Positions 62,465 to 64,000 of a DNA stretch of 64,000 nucleotides are shown piece after piece. The position numbers and the translations under genes are program-made. The stretch's first letter is position 1, and each line of letters starts with the position of its first letter. Origin of the DNA: Dyadobacter psychrophilus (GTDB lineage: Bacteria > Bacteroidota > Bacteroidia > Cytophagales > Spirosomataceae); contig NZ_FUZA01000001.1 in assembly GCF_900167945.1 (NCBI RefSeq), positions 806,001 through 870,000 of the forward strand, in the 5' to 3' direction. The notes under the pieces are model-generated. The model was not told the origin of the DNA. It did not search any database and saw only the letters and a program-made list of their open reading frames with translations.

Positions 62465-64000
62465 ATGAATTGGAAAAGTAACTGGCATATTCCTGCGTCC
62501 GGATTTCTCAGATCGGCTATGCTGGTTTTCTTCCTGGTGTATCCTTTTTCTGTAAACGCGGAAGAGTTACAGTATGACGTCATCTTCACACCGAAGCTGC
62601 AAAAAGCTTATTTCGAGATTCAGAAACTACGTTTGCCGTCCGCTCGTGCGTTAATAAATACGGAGCGCACTTCTGAAAAAGACAATGCACTTATTCCCTA
62701 TCTGGATAACTACGCTGATCTGCATTATCTTTTGATCTCGGAGGATAAAAAAGCTTACAAAACGTTATCTCAAAAAGAAAATCTGCGCCTCGACGCCCTG
62801 GGTAAGTTACCTGATAATTCTCCTTACAAACGTTTCCTTCAAGCGGAAATACGTATGCACTGGGCATTTGCCAAACTTAAATTCGGGAATGAGATCAGTG
62901 GATCGTGGGAGATCATTAAGGCCTACAAACTCCTCGAGGAAAACAAAAAAATATTCCCCGATTTTCTGCCAACACTTAAATCTCTTGGCCTGTTACACGT
63001 TTTAATAGGTTCCATTCCTGAAAATTACGGCTGGGTCGCAAAGATACTTGGCCTGAAAGGAAATATCCAGAATGGCATCAGCGAGCTGCGGATTGTTGAA
63101 AAAGAACTGCCATTTTTCCGGCAAGAGGCAGAGTTAATTGATCTTTTGTTGCACGCCTACACATTGCAGCTTTCGCCTGCGCAACAATCCCGCATTCGCG
63201 ATTGGCCCAAAGAGCAGCCTGACAATTTGCTTCTGCATTTTTTTGCAACAACCATTTTAATGAAAGAAGGGCGCAGCGAAGATGCGGCATATTATCTGGC
63301 TGAGGCACCTTCCGGCCCGGCTTACGTCTCTTTCCCGTTCCTCGACTATTTAAAGGGAGAAATAAACCTTCAAAAGGGCAATTACGCCCAAGCGGAAGGT
63401 CATTACAAGGTGTTTTTGAAAATTTACCCGGGATTTAATTACATCAAGGATAGCAACTTGAAGCTTTTTATGTGCAACTGGCTCGTTGATCAGGATCGGG
63501 AGGCGAATATATTCATACAAAAAGTAAAAGGATCCGGCAGCACGATTATCGAAGCGGATCAGCTCGCGGAAAGGATAGCTGCGGAGTTCATTTCCGGAAA
63601 AATAAGTCCGAACCAAAAAATTCTTTACAAAGCCCGATATGCAACGGACGGCGGATATCTGGAAACTGCGTCCGCTTTGATGGAAACCGTCACCGAAAAA
63701 TCATTCATTTCGACCGAAGAAAAAGCAGAATTCAATTATAGAAAAGGCAGGATCCTTCAAAAATCAGGTCATCCGGCACTTTCTGTTCCCTATTATAACC
63801 GCGCGCTGAATTTGACCAAACAGGAGGCAGCTGGCTTTGGAGCGGCCTCTGCGTTACAACTAGGCTATATTTCCTTAGAAAAAAATGACAAGCCCAACGC
63901 AATTGCATACTTCAAAAAGGCAATGTCATTCAAAAAACACGAATACAAAAACAGCATCGACAACAAAGCGCGCGCTGCACTTACAACATTGGGCCAATAA
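62465..64000 (+). CDS. Secreted TPR protein of unknown function
   Basis: Taking the ATG at 62465 the protein has 511 residues, with a signal peptide (AMLVFFLVYPFSVNAEE) and several tetratricopeptide repeats (for example YAQAEGHYKVFLKIYPGFN, SVPYYNRALNLTKQEAAGFG, ALQLGYISLEKNDKPNAIAYF). It lies in the periplasm or outer membrane and is likely a scaffold. The stop codon is the last codon of the window. No family is assigned. Confidence 0.82.
   Translation: MNWKSNWHIPASGFLRSAMLVFFLVYPFSVNAEELQYDVIFTPKLQKAYFEIQKLRLPSARALINTERTSEKDNALIPYLDNYADLHYLLISEDKKAYKTLSQKENLRLDALGKLPDNSPYKRFLQAEIRMHWAFAKLKFGNEISGSWEIIKAYKLLEENKKIFPDFLPTLKSLGLLHVLIGSIPENYGWVAKILGLKGNIQNGISELRIVEKELPFFRQEAELIDLLLHAYTLQLSPAQQSRIRDWPKEQPDNLLLHFFATTILMKEGRSEDAAYYLAEAPSGPAYVSFPFLDYLKGEINLQKGNYAQAEGHYKVFLKIYPGFNYIKDSNLKLFMCNWLVDQDREANIFIQKVKGSGSTIIEADQLAERIAAEFISGKISPNQKILYKARYATDGGYLETASALMETVTEKSFISTEEKAEFNYRKGRILQKSGHPALSVPYYNRALNLTKQEAAGFGAASALQLGYISLEKNDKPNAIAYFKKAMSFKKHEYKNSIDNKARAALTTLGQ

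Overview
The window looks like chromosomal DNA of a Bacteroidota bacterium, most likely a Cytophagales member close to Dyadobacter or Spirosoma. The evidence is a type IX secretion C-terminal sorting domain and a PorD-type (DUF4835) protein, an OstA/LptC pair, a BamD lipoprotein, a Bacteroidota-type RNA polymerase omega subunit, a Rho factor with a long N/Q/P-rich insert, and upstream sites that fit the Bacteroidota promoter pattern TTTG-N19-21-TAnnTTTG. The species is inferred from gene content; no 16S rRNA is present.

Layout. 1-2.5 kb: a four-cistron minus-strand operon (secreted beta-rich protein, membrane protein with a probable frameshift, and a trypsin-like protease cut by the window edge). 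3.0-6.6 kb: a decayed mobilizable element (ArdA antirestriction, HUH relaxase, MobC-like protein, an oriT-like hairpin, and a chimera of an integrase N-terminus with a mobilization-region membrane protein). It abuts the 3' end of tRNA-Ser(TGA), a typical integration site. 7-39 kb: mostly housekeeping genes in short operons: tilS, OstA, a T9SS cargo protein, bamD-rpoZ, coaBC-porD-recN, an SCO/cytochrome c group, lptC, an outer-membrane barrel, coaX, rho, htpG, a peroxiredoxin, a cysteine desulfurase-XdhC-MocA cluster, a GntR-controlled ABC exporter operon, an SPFH protein, and the oxidative pentose phosphate genes gnd-zwf-pgl. 39.5-42.4 kb: a SulP transporter, an HxlR regulator and a DUF2306 membrane protein.

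42.4-44.8 kb is a graveyard of signalling genes: a CheB C-terminal remnant, a hybrid histidine kinase that has lost its kinase core and has a stop in its receiver domain, and a response regulator with a one-base frameshift. Next to it is an intact glycan cassette: a GT4 glycosyltransferase fused to an alpha/alpha toroid domain, a second GT4, and a convergent GH130 phosphorylase. A nearly identical hairpin lies on either side of this 42.5-50.2 kb block, and the right copy sits at tRNA-Ala(GGC).

50-64 kb holds a DEDDh exonuclease, a TonB with an added cytoplasmic domain next to a PadR regulator, an Lrp regulator, a cupredoxin-PVC dehydrogenase fusion, a lipoprotein, a type I sulfatase, NIF3, a zinc-ribbon coiled-coil protein and a TPR protein. 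Two odd RNA loci stand out. One is a 161-nt tRNA-like molecule with a variable arm of about 90 nt and a GUC anticodon (53446-53606). The other is a second tRNA-Asp copy carrying two separate 14-nt hairpin insertions (60249-60350). Together with the 1-2.5 kb protease operon these are the best candidates for something undescribed.
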